Positions 39,027 through 49,525 are shown, numbered from the stretch's first letter. The stretch: 64,000 bases of DNA from Prevotella dentasini JCM 15908 (GCF_000614065.1 NZ_BAKG01000004.1:101387-165386); one strand, 5' to 3'. A program made the numbers and translations. The notes: a model not told the origin generated them from the letters alone.

Positions 39027-39983
39027 TTAGTCTTGCCTGAAGAGGCTGTCTACAAACTGAGCAGTGTTGAAAAGCTGCAGGTCTTCCATTCCTTCTCCCA
39101 GTCCGATGTACTTGACGGGTACTTTCAGCTGGTCGCTGATGCCTATTACCACGCCGCCTTTGGCCGTACCGTCGAGCTTGGTGATGGCAAGGGAGGTTAT
39201 CTGGGTAACGGATGCGAACTGCTTTGCCTGCTCGAAGGCGTTCTGTCCTGTGCTGCCGTCGAGTACGAGCAGGACCTCGTCGGGGGCTTCGGGGAGCACC
39301 TTTTTCATTACTTCCTTTATTTTCCTGAGTTCGTTCATCAGCCCGACCTTGTTGTGCAGCCGGCCGGCGGTGTCTATGAGCACGACGTCTGCCCCGTTGG
39401 CCTTTGCGCTCTGGAGGGTATCGAAGGCTACGCTGGCCGGGTCGGCTCCCATGGCCTGCTTGATGACGGGTACGTCTACCCGGTTGCCCCATATCTGTAT
39501 CTGCTCTACGGCTGCTGCGCGGAAGGTGTCGGCCGCTCCCAGATAGACTTTCTTGCCGGCCTTCTTGAACTGGTAGGCGAGCTTGCCGATGGTGGTGGTC
39601 TTGCCGACTCCGTTGACGCCCACTACGAGTATGACGTATGGCTTGTGGCTGACGGGCAGCTCCCATTCTTCGCTGTCGGCGGTGTTATTCTCTGTCAGGA
39701 GCCTTGCTATTTCCTCGCGCAGCACGCTGTTCAGCTCGGAGGTGGATACGTACTTGTCGCGGGCAATGCGCTCTTCAATGCGCTGGATAATCTTCACGGT
39801 GGTGTCGACGCCCACGTCTGAGGTGATGAGTATTTCCTCAAGGTTGTCGAGCACCTCGTCGTCTACCTTCGACTTTCCGGCGACTGCACGTGCAATCTTG
39901 GAGAATACGCTCTGTTTGGTCTTTTCGAGTCCCTTGTCGAGGGTTTCCTTCTTGTTTCTATTAAATAATCCGAATAATCCCAT
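39027..39983 (-). CDS. ftsY: Signal recognition particle receptor FtsY
   Basis: SRP-type GTPase that docks ribosome-nascent-chain complexes to the membrane. A short N domain (MGLFGLFNRNKKETLDKGLEKTK, without the long acidic A domain of E. coli) is followed by the G domain: GVNGVGKTTTIGKLA, AADTFRAAA, DTAGRLHNKVGLM, TKLDGTAKGG and the closing GLGEGMEDLQLF. 318 residues, unbroken. A -7 box TACCTTTG lies at 40008-40001; the -33 box is weak. Confidence 0.97.
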   Translation of the reverse strand: MGLFGLFNRNKKETLDKGLEKTKQSVFSKIARAVAGKSKVDDEVLDNLEEILITSDVGVDTTVKIIQRIEERIARDKYVSTSELNSVLREEIARLLTENNTADSEEWELPVSHKPYVILVVGVNGVGKTTTIGKLAYQFKKAGKKVYLGAADTFRAAAVEQIQIWGNRVDVPVIKQAMGADPASVAFDTLQSAKANGADVVLIDTAGRLHNKVGLMNELRKIKEVMKKVLPEAPDEVLLVLDGSTGQNAFEQAKQFASVTQITSLAITKLDGTAKGGVVIGISDQLKVPVKYIGLGEGMEDLQLFNTAQFVDSLFRQD

Positions 39984-40099
39984 AATTAGCTAATTTGTTG
40001 CAAAGGTAGTGTAAATAAGCCGAAAAAACGAATAAAATCGGGCAAAGCATGTATTTTTCCGGGTGTTTCCCTGCGGTCTTCCGGGGTGGCGGCCGGCGG

Positions 40100-41130
40100 C
40101 TATCTGTACTGGCGGAGCGCACCGAGCAGGGCGACGTTCTCGCTTTTCGTGCCGATGGTTATGCGCAGGCAGCTTGGCAGAGCGTCGTGCCGGATAGGTC
40201 GGCGACGATGATTCCCCTTTCGGCAAGGTAGTCGCAGACGGCCTGCGCGCCGGTCATCCTGACGAGGAAGAAGTTGGCGTCGCTGGGATATACCTTCTCG
40301 CAGATGGGGAGCTGGCGGAAGGAGGCGAGCATCTTGGAGCGTTCGAGGAGGATGAGCCTGACCCAGTCGTCGACGTCGAAGCGGCTGTCGATGGCTTCAA
40401 TGGCTTTCTGCTGGGTGAGGGTGCTGATGTTGTGGGTGTATTTTGCCTTGTTGAAGAGGCCGATGACGTCTTCGTGCGCGAATGTGATTCCGAGGCGGAT
40501 GGCTGCCGATGCCCATGAGTTGGAGAAGGTGTTGAGCACGATGAGGTTGGGGTGGCTGCCCAGCTCTTCGCGGAAAGTCTTCTGCCGCGAGAAGTCGGCG
40601 TAGGCCTCGTCGATGACTACCATGCCGTGGAAGCCGCCGAGTATCTTCAGGACTTCGTCGCGGCGGAGCAGGTTGCCCGTGGGGTTGTTGGGCGAGCAGA
40701 GCCATACGAGCTTCGTATGCCCGTCGCAGGCACTGAGCAGCCTGTCTGCCTCCAGCTGGTAGTCTTGGCCGAGGGGTACGGGACGGTATTCGACGTCGTT
40801 GACGGCGGCGAAGTGCCTGTATCTTGTGTAGGTCGGCTCTATGGCGACGACGTTGTCGGTTCTCGGTTCGCAGAAGATGCGGTAGCAGAGGTCGATGGCC
40901 TCGTCGGTTCCGTTGCCGAGGAATATCTGTCCGGGGGCGACGCCCTTTACCGGGGCGAGGCGTTCTTTCAGCTCTTTTTGCAGCGGGTCGGGGTATCGGT
41001 TGAGGGGCTTGTTGTAGGGGCTTTCGTTGGCGTCGAGCAGGGTGTGGCCCTCATGGGAGGGGCGTTCGTGGCAGGGTGTGGGCGGGAGTGCCCATATATT
41101 GGGGCGGGTGAGTTCGCGTAGACTTTTCAT
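40100..41130 (-). CDS. hisC: Histidinol-phosphate aminotransferase (one apparent frameshift)
   Basis: PLP enzyme of histidine synthesis. Starting at 41130 (MKSLRELTRPNIWALPP) it shows LDANESPYN, FLGNGTDEAIDL, CSPNNPTGN, VIDEAYADF and the PLP Lys region FSNSWASAAIRLGITFA. The expected catalytic Lys of the S-K-(A/S)-G-LAG loop is not present in the usual form here (SNSWASAAIRLG); this could be a sequence error or a divergent enzyme. A break near 40172 (CCAAGCTGCC for CCAAGGCTGCC) separates ...LCQ from GCLRITIGTKSENVALLGALRQYR; repaired length is 343 residues. No other his gene is in the window. Confidence 0.85.
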
Positions 41131-41187
41131 GTTCGTTGCTTTATGAGGGATGGCGGTTGCGGCTTTCTGCCGGGTGGGAAACGGGAA

Positions 41188-41221
41188 AATCCCCATCCGC
41201 GGGGTGGGGCGGATGAGGATT
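41188..41221 (-). terminator. Terminator of the HU-HIG gene
   Basis: AATCC-CATCCGC (41188-41200) pairs with GCGGATG-GGATT (41209-41221); read leftward it is followed by TTCCCGTTT. Confidence 0.65.
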
Positions 41222-41239
41222 GCTTTCATGTCCGGGCTG

Positions 41240-41680
41240 TTACGGGAGGTGCTGCTCGCCGCCGCCGGAGGGTTTCGTCTTCTTTTCCTTCTTCTGCGGG
41301 TCTACGCGGAAGAACTCTACGTTCTTCAGCTGGCGGAAGTCTGCCGTCGGTGTGAAGCGTATCTGAGTCTTGAAGATGTTCTCGGAGGGCTTGAAGTCCT
41401 CTTCCTTCTCGACGGCCTTCGAGGCGAAGGAGGGGCGGAAGGTGCCGAGCGGTCCGCAGTCGACGATGTAGCCTTGCGAGCAGAGCTTGTTGAGCACCTT
41501 GCGGAACTTGTAGAAGACGGCTGCGATGTCGGCCTCTCCGACGGTGGAGTCTTCTGCCATGCGCTCGCAGAGCTGGTCGAAGCTGATGCGCTGCTTCTGG
41601 TATACAGGTGATGCGACGAACCTGAACTCGCCCTTTGCCGGGCCGAGGGTCATTTTCCGTTTACTTAGTGAGTAATTCAT
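41240..41680 (-). CDS. HU-like domain (HU-HIG) DNA-binding protein
   Basis: A 146-residue protein starting MNYSLSKRKMTLGPAKGEFRFVASPVYQKQRISFDQLCERMAEDSTVGEADI, the standard opening of Bacteroidota HU-HIG proteins. It continues with GYIVDCGPLGTFRPSFASKAV and RFTPTADFRQLKNVEFFRV. The C-terminus is Lys-rich. These are abundant nucleoid-like proteins of unknown target. Start at 41680 rather than the upstream ATG at 41755. It has a promoter and a structured leader of about 80 nt. Confidence 0.9.
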   Translation of the reverse strand: MNYSLSKRKMTLGPAKGEFRFVASPVYQKQRISFDQLCERMAEDSTVGEADIAAVFYKFRKVLNKLCSQGYIVDCGPLGTFRPSFASKAVEKEEDFKPSENIFKTQIRFTPTADFRQLKNVEFFRVDPQKKEKKTKPSGGGEQHLP

Positions 41681-41797
41681 AAATTGTTTTTTATGTTGTG
41701 GTTTACGAGTCTTGGTGCGAGGGCGTCCGCACTCTTCGCGGAGCCTTTCGCCCAAGTGTCAGTTGCAAAGATAGGAAAAAGATTCTGTATTATCAAG
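41681..41797 (-). promoter_or_regulatory. Promoter and structured leader of the HU-HIG gene
   Basis: On the minus strand CTTG (41797-41794), 20 bp, TATCTTTG (41773-41766). The leader that follows can fold into a nested hairpin: CTTGG with CCAAG on the outside, TCCGC with GCGGA inside. Confidence 0.6.
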
Positions 41798-42170
41798 TTT
41801 CTCATACATAAAAAAGGGCGACAGGAGATTTTTTTTGAATTGTTTCTCTCTTTTTTTCTAAAAACGTCCTGCCTGAAGCCGATGGATGCGGGGGGGCTGC
41901 GGCCGTTTTTCGGCCTTGCGGTTATGGTGTATAGGTCAGGACGTCTTGCCGCCGGCACTCTTCGCGGACGGTTTTTCTGCTCTTACTGACTGCTCACGGC
42001 TTGGTGTTTCTTGGTCGGCCGGCTCTTGCTGGTCGCGGACAGGTTTGCCTTGTGTGTTTGGCTTTCAGCTGTTGTCTTTCTGATATTGTCGTGATTTTTC
42101 AGTGTGCCCGGCGGTGCTTTTTCTGTGGGCGGAATATGCTTTTTTGGGAGAAGGCAGGTACTATTCTCAA
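41798..42170. other. Gene-free stretch
   Basis: No gene recognised. The 13-mer CACTCTTCGCGGA occurs both in the HU-HIG leader (about 41727) and here at about 41957; meaning unclear. Confidence 0.4.
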
Positions 42171-42232
42171 AAAGGTACGTACCTTTTGGTAAAAAAGTAC
42201 GTACTTTTCGGGCAAAAAGTACCTACTTTTTT
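42171..42232. repeat. Phased palindrome array, AAAGTACGTACTTT core (three modules, 22-bp period)
   Basis: GGTACGTACC centred at 42178.5, AGTACGTACT centred at 42200.5 and AGTACCTACT centred at 42222.5, exactly 22 bp apart. A-runs lie on the left and T-runs on the right of each. It lies downstream of a leftward gene (ends 42366). Confidence 0.8.
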
Positions 42233-42365
42233 CAGGGAAGATGGATTGTCTGATAAAATACTGACTGTCAGAATGTTGTAGGGTCGCTTGGATGAGCTGA
42301 AAGACTGGGGGAGGGGGGATGCCCCGCTCTGTCTCCCTGTGCCGGGCGGCTGCGCGGAGGGTGTC

Positions 42366-42945
42366 CTACTTGTCTGTCTTTTTCATGGCGGAGAGGGAGC
42401 CGCGGAGGTAGCAGAAGGCGAAGGTCTGCCATGTCTGGATGAAGAAGGCGAGGGCGGCTGTAGCCCATGCGGTGACGAACAGCAGCGGCTGGTAGCTTCG
42501 TGGAGTGCGCCGGGGTGGCCTGCCGCTATGTCTGCCCTGTTGGCGTATGACGCCCAGATGAGTATTGCCAGCGGAAGGGCTGCGAGGGCGAGGACGAGCA
42601 GGGTGATGGTGGCGGAGCTGCGCCGAGGATGAGGTGGCTTCCGGGGTGGCGGAGGAGGAGCGCGACGGTGTTGCGGCCGCGGGCTTCGGGTGGAATCATG
42701 GAGAGTACGGAGCGGCGCAGGCTGACGGCTGATGCGGCCCATGCGGCGAGGAAGAGCAGCGGTCGGTAGCCCGTGCCGGGCGCGGCGGTCAGGCCGGCTA
42801 CGAGGCAGGCGGCGAAGAACGATGTGGCGAGGAGGTGCCATTTGGTCCTGATGAGTATTTCGCTGAGGTGGGTGCTCCATAGGCGGTAGCCGGCGGCTAT
42901 GCAGGCCGGCAGGCTTCTGTGCTTTATGAATGTATTTGTCTCCAT
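42366..42945 (-). CDS. Multi-pass membrane protein of unknown function (two apparent frameshifts)
   Basis: Starts METNTFIKHRSLPACIAAGYRLWSTHL at 42945. Membrane helices include LLATSFFAACLVAGLTAA, LLFLAAWAASAVSL, TITLLVLALAALPLAILIWASY and, after the second repair, LLFVTAWATAALAFFIQTWQTFAF, ending RGSLSAMKKTDK. Single-base losses near 42618 and 42494 split it into three frames; repaired length is about 193 residues. I do not recognise the family. It begins 65 bp after the TrmH gene and is probably co-transcribed. Confidence 0.65.
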
Positions 42946-43010
42946 GCTGTTTTGTTTTGCTGTTCTGTTGTTTTCTTACGTTGTCTGCCACGGTGGGGCA
43001 GGGGTGGGGC

Positions 43011-43719
43011 TTACCGGGGCGTCCTGCGCCTGAACTCCGAGCAGACGATGGCTGTGGCTACGGCAACGTTGAGCGAGTCGGGGGTGCTGCCGCCCTGTGC
43101 GAAGTTGGGTATGAGCAGCCGGCGGTTTGCGGTCTTCCTGAGTTGGGGGCTTATTCCGCTGCCTTCGTTTCCCATGAGTATCAGCGTTCGGGGTCAGCTC
43201 CTCAGTGTAGATGCTGCTGCCGTCGAGCAGTGTCGCGTAGACGGGGTATCTGTCGGGCAGGGATGCGGCGAGGTCTTGCAGGTCGGTGTAGACGATGCTG
43301 ACGCGGGCTATGCTTCCCATCGTCGCCTGCACTACCTTGGGGCTCCAGCAGTCGGCGGTCTCCCGCGAGCAGTAGATGTGGCGGATGCCGAACCAGTCGG
43401 CTGTCCTGATGATGGTTCCGAGGTTGCCGGGGTCCTGCACTCCGTCCAAGGCAATGGACAGCCCGGCTGTCGGGAAGGCGGCTGCCGGGTCTTGTCCGCG
43501 CTGTGGTATGCGGAAGGTTGCCAGCAGTCCCTGCGGATGCTTCAGGAAGGACAGGCGGCTCACGTCGTCGGGGTCGTCGAAGGCCTCTTCCATCCGGAAT
43601 CCGGCTTCTCTGAGGTCGCGGACGGTCTTCGGGCCTTCTGCCACGAACAGCCCCGTCTTCTCGCGGCCTTTCCTTGTCTCGAGCGAGCGGATGAGTTTAA
43701 TTTTGTTCTTGGAAATCAT
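43011..43719 (-). CDS. TrmH family RNA methyltransferase (one apparent frameshift)
   Basis: SPOUT-fold 2'-O-ribose methyltransferase for tRNA or 23S rRNA. The N-terminal substrate-binding part (MISKNKIKLIRSLETRKGREKTGLFVAEGPKTVRDL) and the start of the SPOUT domain (LDGVQDPGNLGTIIRTADWFG, the first motif) are in one frame. The rest, LILMGNEGSGISPQLRKTANRRLLIP and SLNVAVATAIVCSEFRRR with the SAM knot motifs, is in another. The break near 43184 needs two added bases (or one removed), for example AACGCTG to AACGCGCTG or AACGCCCTG. Repaired length is about 236 residues. Confidence 0.9.
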
Positions 43720-43803
43720 ATCGCAAATTTACAAAAAACTCTTAACACTCCTCCCTTTACTTCCAACTTTTTAGTAACTTTGTCCAAAATATTTGTCTGT
43801 CAG

Positions 43804-46075
43804 ATGATTCGCGCAAGATTATTCTACGTCCGCCATATATTCGCCGTTGCCGTCCTGTCGGCGGTATTGGCGGCCTGCTCTCCCGATAAGTTCATTCCCG
43901 AACACCGCTACCTGCTCGACAGGGTCGACGTGCGTTCCGACGACGAGGGTCTGGACGCCTCGCTGCTCTCGCAGTATGTCCGCCAGAAAGGCAACTCGCG
44001 GTGGTTCTCGTTCTTCAAGATTCCGCTCGGCACCTATGCGCTGGCAGGCAGGGACAGCACGAAGTGGATTAACCGCACGCTGAAGAAGATAGGCGAGGAA
44101 CCTGTGCTCTACGATACGCTTCAGGCCCGGCAGTCGTGCGAGGACCTGCGCCTTGCCATGCAGAACATGGGCTACATGAAGGCGCGGGTGGACTTCGACG
44201 CCAAGGCGCGGGGCAGGAAGGTCAGGGTGGTCTACCGTCTCCATCCCGGCACACCTTTTATTATAGACAGCCTCGGGTACGACATCCGGGACTCCGTCGT
44301 GGCCCGCGTCCTGAAGGGGCATCTGCACTTCGGCGACAGCGCGGCCCTGCGCCCGCTGCAGTTCACGGTTTCGGCACTCGAGCAGGAGCGGAGGCGGATA
44401 ACGCGGATACTTGCCGATTCGGGATTCTACCGCTTCAACAAGGACTTCATCTACTATACGGCCGACTCGGTGCGCGGCTCGAGCCATATCGGCGTTACGC
44501 TCCATCTGTCGGAGTACCGCTCCGGTGCCGGCGACTCCCCGATGCCCCATCCGCGCTACATCGTCCACAGTGTCAGGGTAAGTCCCGGTGATTCCACGGG
44601 GCTTCACCTCCGCCGCAGCATCATCGGCGACAATGTCGCCCTGAGGGAGGGCACGTGGTTCTCGGCCACCGACCTGCAAAAGACCTACAACAACTTTGCC
44701 CGTCTGGGGGCGGTGCGCTATACGAACATCAACTTCAGGGAGCTGGAGACCATCGACAGCATCGTCGTCGGCAAGACCATAGGCTACCGCCGCTCTGCCA
44801 ACCGCTACTTGGACGCCGAGATACAGCTCTCGCACAACAAGCCCAACACCTTCTCCTTTCAGCCCGAGGGCACCAATACGGCAGGCGACCTCGGTGCGGC
44901 CGCGGTGCTGTCGTATCAGAACCGCAACCTCTTCCGTGGCAGCGAGCTGTTCAGCGTGGAGCTTCGGGCGGCTTTCGAGGCCATTACGGGGCTTGAGGGA
45001 TACGAGAACCACGACTTCGAGGAGTACGGCGTCAGGGCGCGTCTGCAGTTTCCGCGGTTCGTGTATCCGTTCGTCTCCCATGCCTTCCGCCGCCGGAGCA
45101 GTGCCGTCTCGGAGGCGTCCGTCAGCTGGGACTTGCAGAACAGGCCGGAGTTCCACCGCCGCGTCTTCTCGGCTGCGTGGAAGTATCATTGGTCGAATCC
45201 TGCCCGGCATACGAACTATACGCTCGACGTCTTGGACCTGAGCTATGTCTACATGCCTTGGATCAGCGCGACATTCAAGCACGACTATCTCGACAATGTA
45301 TCGACACGCAACGCCATCCTGCGCTACAACTACGAGGACTTGTTCATCATGAGGATGGGGCTGGGCGTCTCCTACTCTAATGGCGACCATGCCGTGCGTG
45401 CCCATATAGAGACGGCCGGAAACCTGTTGGGCGTAATGAACGGCATATTCAAGTTCAACAAGAACGCGCAGGGGCGCAACGTCCTTTTCAATATAGCCTA
45501 TGCTCAGTATGCGAAGTTCGATTTCGACTATACGTCTCATACGCTTCGATGCACGGAACACCCTCGTGCTGCATACCGACTGGGGAATAGCGTGGCCGTA
45601 TGGCAACAGCAACGTGCTTCCGTTCGAGAAGAGATATATCTCCGGGGGAGCCAACTCCGTGAGAGGATGGAGCGTGCGCGAGCTTGGTCCGGGGAAGTTC
45701 AGGGGAAAGGATGGGCGCATAGACTTCATCAATCAGACGGGCGACGTGAAGCTCGATCTCAATGCAGAGTACCGCACCCATCTCTTCTGGAAGTTCGACG
45801 GGGCGGTCTTCCTCGATGCGGGCAACATCTGGACGCTGCGCAGCTACAGCGAGCAGCCCGGGGGACAGTTTGCCTTCCGCAGCTTCCTGAGGCAGCTGGC
45901 AGTTGCATACGGTCTGGGACTACGCCTGAACTTCGACTATTTCATACTTCGTTTCGACGCCGGAATGAAGGCTGTCAATCCTTCCTACGAGAGCGCAAGG
46001 GAACACTATGCCGTCCTGCATCCTGACCTGAAGCGCGACTTTACGTTCCACTTTGCCGTGGGCATGCCGTTCTGA
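43804..46075 (+). CDS. BamA/TamA-like outer membrane protein, TamL type (one apparent frameshift)
   Basis: A protein of about 757 residues that starts MIRARLFYVRHIFAVAVLSAVLAACSPDKFIPEHRYLLDRVDV. The lipobox-like LAAC and the PDKFIPEHRYLLDRV stretch are typical of Bacteroidota lipoprotein BamA homologs (TamL). POTRA-like domains follow, then a 16-stranded barrel with the conserved KRYISGGANSVRGWSVRELGPGKF (the VRGF-type loop) and the terminal strand FTFHFAVGMPF. The break near 45534 (TATACGTCTC) needs two bases added to join ...YAKFDFDYT to RLIRFDARNTLVLH. Likely role: insertion of surface proteins together with a TamB partner, which is not in the window. Confidence 0.9.
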
Positions 46076-46193
46076 CGCCTCTTCCCGTTTTATGGAAGCG
46101 GATGGGTGCGGACAGCAGCACCCTCCTTGCAGGCATGCGGAATGGAAATGTAGTTCTTTCCGGCTAAAATATTCGGAAAAGTGGGGCAAACCT

Positions 46194-46224
46194 TTTGCTA
46201 TTTGAAATTGTTTTGCTACTTTTG
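46194..46224 (+). promoter_or_regulatory. Promoter of the MBL-fold hydrolase gene
   Basis: TTTG (46194-46197), 19 bp, TACTTTTG (46217-46224), 19 bp before the ATG at 46244. Confidence 0.75.
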
Positions 46225-46243
46225 CGTGAAATTTTGTTTTTCC

Positions 46244-47047
46244 ATGCTTAGATTCCTGTCTTTTGGCAGCGGTAGCAGTGGAAATTGCTATCTTCTCTAT
46301 ACCGAGACCGACAGCCTCCTGATAGACTGCGGTGTCGGGGTACGGTTATTAAATAAGCATTTCCATAACTACGGACTGCAATTGTCTATGATACATAACG
46401 TGCTCATCACGCACGACCATGCCGACCACGTGAAGTCCGTCGGCTCTCTTAGCGGTGCCCGTCAGGTGCCGGTTTATGCCACGCAGAAGGTACATCAGGG
46501 TATAGGGCACAATTGGTGTGTCCGCCGGAAGATAGAGCAGCCGCTGGTACGTTTCGTCGAAAAGGATGTTACGGTGCAGGTCGGCGAGTTTGCCGTTACG
46601 CCCTTTGAGGTTCCGCACGATAGTTCCGACTGTGTCGGCTATCTGATAGGGCATAATGATGTAAGTTTTGTGCTGGTAACCGACTGCGGACATATCACGG
46701 ACGGCATCCGGAGCTATATATCCAAGGCCAACTATCTTGTCATTGAGGCAAATCATGAGCCGGAGAAACTGAAGTCCGGCCCTTATCCGAAATATCTGAA
46801 ACAGCGCATCAGTGGCCCGATGGGGCATCTCAGCAACGAGGAGTGCGCCAGGGCATTGGCTGAGAACGCCACCCCCGGCCTTCGGCATGTATGGCTCTGC
46901 CACCTGAGCGACGAGAACAATCATCCCGAACTGGCCCGTAAGACGATAGAATCCATTTTGCGCGACAGCGGCATCGTCGCAGGAAAAGACTTCGGACTGG
47001 AAGTCCTGAAGCGCAAGACTCCCAGCGAGATATTTGAATTGAAATAA
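46244..47047 (+). CDS. MBL-fold metallo-hydrolase (YycJ/WalJ-like)
   Basis: A 267-residue metallo-beta-lactamase-fold protein. The metal motif THDHADH is at residues 56-62, with a further His in VPHDSSD, the Asp in VLVTDCGH, and His in CHLSDENNH. The start MLRFLSFGSGSSGNCYLL matches YycJ/WalJ, a family proposed to act in cell wall or DNA-associated nuclease roles; the substrate is not settled. No breaks. The ATG at 46181 is upstream of the promoter and rejected. Confidence 0.88.
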   Translation: MLRFLSFGSGSSGNCYLLYTETDSLLIDCGVGVRLLNKHFHNYGLQLSMIHNVLITHDHADHVKSVGSLSGARQVPVYATQKVHQGIGHNWCVRRKIEQPLVRFVEKDVTVQVGEFAVTPFEVPHDSSDCVGYLIGHNDVSFVLVTDCGHITDGIRSYISKANYLVIEANHEPEKLKSGPYPKYLKQRISGPMGHLSNEECARALAENATPGLRHVWLCHLSDENNHPELARKTIESILRDSGIVAGKDFGLEVLKRKTPSEIFELK

Positions 47048-47174
47048 ATTCCGGCAAGGCATGGGTGCAGCGGACGTTCCGTGTTTCCGTCCTGCTCATT
47101 CCATTTTTCTGTCTTTCCCATTGAAGGTCTTCGTCCTTTCCTTCTGATATTTCCCCCTTTCCATAAAAGAAAAT

Positions 47175-47208
47175 CTGTAGGGACGCATGGTTGTGCAAGT
47201 CCCTACAG
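47175..47208. terminator. Bidirectional terminator between MBL and htpG
   Basis: CTGTAGGGAC (47175-47184) pairs with GTCCCTACAG (47199-47208) between two convergent genes. Confidence 0.75.
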
Positions 47209-47240
47209 ACAATATTTTCATCAAAATCTCTTTCAGTCCC

Positions 47241-49294
47241 TTACTTTATCAGACTGACCGAACGCTTGATAAATTGGTCGAGCGATGCTCCTTTCAGCAT
47301 GCCGTTCTGGAGGAGAGCCAAGTCTATCAGCTGATGGATGGTGCTGTTGTCCTTCGCGTAGTTGGCAATGACCTCGTTCTTGCTCTCGCGTTGCTTGCCG
47401 ATGGCCTCTTCGGCTTGTCGGAGGTCGTCTTTCTCTTCCTGCGTAATCTCTTCTGCCTTTTTCTTCGACTGGCTCTGCTGGAGGGCTGCAAGGCGGGCCT
47501 GCTGCCCTTTCAGTTCGCTGAGAATAGGTTTCAGTGCCTCTTCGGTCTTGGCTGTTCCGTCTTCGAGTATGTGCTTGATAAGCGGATGGTCGCTGTTGAG
47601 CACCAGACTGAACGAGTCGGGCATCTGGGCATAGAAGCCCATGCCCTGCTGGAACTTGCTCATCTCCTTCATGCGGCGCATATACTCGTTCTGGGTAATG
47701 ACGACAGGCTGGTTCATTTCTCCTAGCGGCTGGACGTCTACCATGAATTCGGCTTTCTCTATCTTAGGCATCTGCGAATGGAAAGTCTCCGTCAGAATAT
47801 CTTTTTGGTCGGTCCCCAATTCCGTCTTCGGGGCATCCTCCTTGGCGATGATGCGGTCTATGACGTCTGAATCGACGCGCACGAATCGGCTCTTCTCGAA
47901 TTTCTGCTCCAGCATGGAGATAGCCGGCAGGTCGAGTTGTCCGTCTGCGAGAATGACGCTGTAGCCTTGGCCTTGGCAGATTCTATATAGGTGAACTGCT
48001 CCTCCTTTTCAGTGGCGTAGAGATAGATGAGCGAACCATCCTTGTCGGTCTGGTTGTCCTTGATGAGGGTCTTGTACTCCTCGAAGGTGAAGTGCTTTCC
48101 GTCTACGTCCTTGAAGAGGGAGAAGTCTTTGGCGCGGTCGTAGAAGTCGTTTTCCGACAACATGCCGTAGTTGACGAAGAGCTTCAGGTTGTCCCATTTC
48201 TCCTCATAGTCCTTTCGGTTCTCCTTGAAGATGCTTTGTAGTCTGTCGGCTACCTTCTTGGTGATGTAGGAAGAAATCTTCTTTACGTTGGCATCGCTCT
48301 GGAGATAGCTTCGGCTGACGTTCAGCGGAATGTCGGGCGAGTCGATGACACCATGGAGCAGGGTGAGGAACTCGGGCACGATGCCTTCTACCTGATCGGT
48401 AACAAAGACCTGATTGCAGTAGAGCTGAATCTTGTTACGCTGCAGTTCTATATTGTTCTTCACGCGTGGGAAGTAGAGGATACCCGTCAGATTGAACGGA
48501 TAGTCCACGTTGAGGTGAATCCAGAAGAGTGGTTCGTCGTTCATGGGGAAGAGGGTGCGGTAGAACGACTTGTAGTCTTCGTCCTTGAGACTTGAGGGAG
48601 CTTTTGCCCACAAAGGCTCAACGCTGTTGATGATGTTGTCCTCGTCAGTCTCCACATTTTTACCGTCCTTCCATTCGGTCTTCTTGCCGAAAGCTACCGG
48701 GACGGCCATAAACTTGCAATACTTGTTGAGCAGTCCCTGAATCTTCGATTTGTCGAGGAACTCCTTGCAGTCATCGTCGATATGGAGAACAATGTCGCTT
48801 CCGCGGTCGGCCTTCTCCACTTCTTCGAGCGTGAACTCGGGACTGCCGTCGCACGACCACTTGACTGCCTGTGCACCCTCCTTGTAGCTTTTGGTGATGA
48901 TGTCTACCTTCTTGGCTACCATAAAGGCAGAGTAGAAGCCAAGTCCGAAGTGTCCGATGATGGCCTCGGCTTTGTCTTTGTACTTCTCCATGAAGTCTGT
49001 AACGCCGGAGAAGGCAATCTGATTGATGTATTTGTCTATTTCTTCGGCCGTCATGCCGATTCCCCTGTCGCTGATGGTCAGTGTACCTGCCTTTTCGTCA
49101 AGACTTACGTGTACGGTCAGGTCGCCCTGCTCGCCCTTGAAGTCGCCCGTGATGGCCAGAGTCTTCAGTTTCTGTGTAGCATCGACGGCATTTGAAATCA
49201 TTTCGCGGAGGAAAATCTCATGGTCGGAATACAAGAACTTTTTGATGACGGGGAAGATGTTCTCGGTCGTAACCCCAATATTACCTTTTTGCAT
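47241..49294 (-). CDS. htpG: Hsp90-family chaperone HtpG (one apparent frameshift)
   Basis: ATP-dependent chaperone. The GHKL ATPase motifs are present: EMISNAVDA, DRGIGMT, and IGHFGLGFYSAFMVA. The middle domain has the catalytic Arg region NVSRSYLQSD, and a Glu/Lys-rich C-terminal dimerisation domain follows. The break near 47965 (AAGGCTAC for AAGGGCTAC on the coding strand) separates ESAKAK from GYSVILADGQLDLPAISMLEQ. Repaired length is 684 residues, as in other Bacteroidota. Monocistronic. Confidence 0.96.
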
Positions 49295-49466
49295 ATTCGT
49301 TGATATAAAATATGATTGATTCTTTGAAGAGACTAATACAAATTCTGTGCCATAGTGGCGACGTATGTTTGTTTTGGCAATAAGCCGGACGTGATGAGGC
49401 TTGCATGCCGTGCCCGGTTGATGGCACGGAATGACAGGTAATGGCAGGCTGCCTGAATGATTTAAC
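49295..49466. other. Upstream region of htpG
   Basis: No gene and no clean consensus promoter seen; htpG may use a stress-type promoter I cannot identify from this sequence. Confidence 0.4.
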
Positions 49467-49525
49467 GAAAGTGCCGTTTTGACAGGATGAAAACGGCACT
49501 TTCACCATGCGAAAGGGGCACTTTC
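49467..49525. repeat. Phased palindrome array, GAAAGTGCC family (three modules)
   Basis: GAAAGTGCCGTTTT (49467-49480), its reverse complement AAAACGGCACTTTC (49490-49503) and GAAAGGGGCACTTTC (49511-49525), centres 23 and 21.5 bp apart. It lies between htpG and htrA, both leftward. Confidence 0.8.

Noticed and set aside
38376..39821. 481-residue rightward open frame
   Set aside because: Antisense to rimO and ftsY; no family resemblance.
41727..41970. Direct repeat CACTCTTCGCGGA in the HU-HIG region
   Set aside because: Only two copies 230 bp apart, one within a hairpin; could be chance in GC-rich sequence.
43819..45732. 637-residue leftward open frame
   Set aside because: Shadow of the TamL-like gene in GC-rich sequence; composition is Arg/Val/Glu-rich without recognisable motifs.
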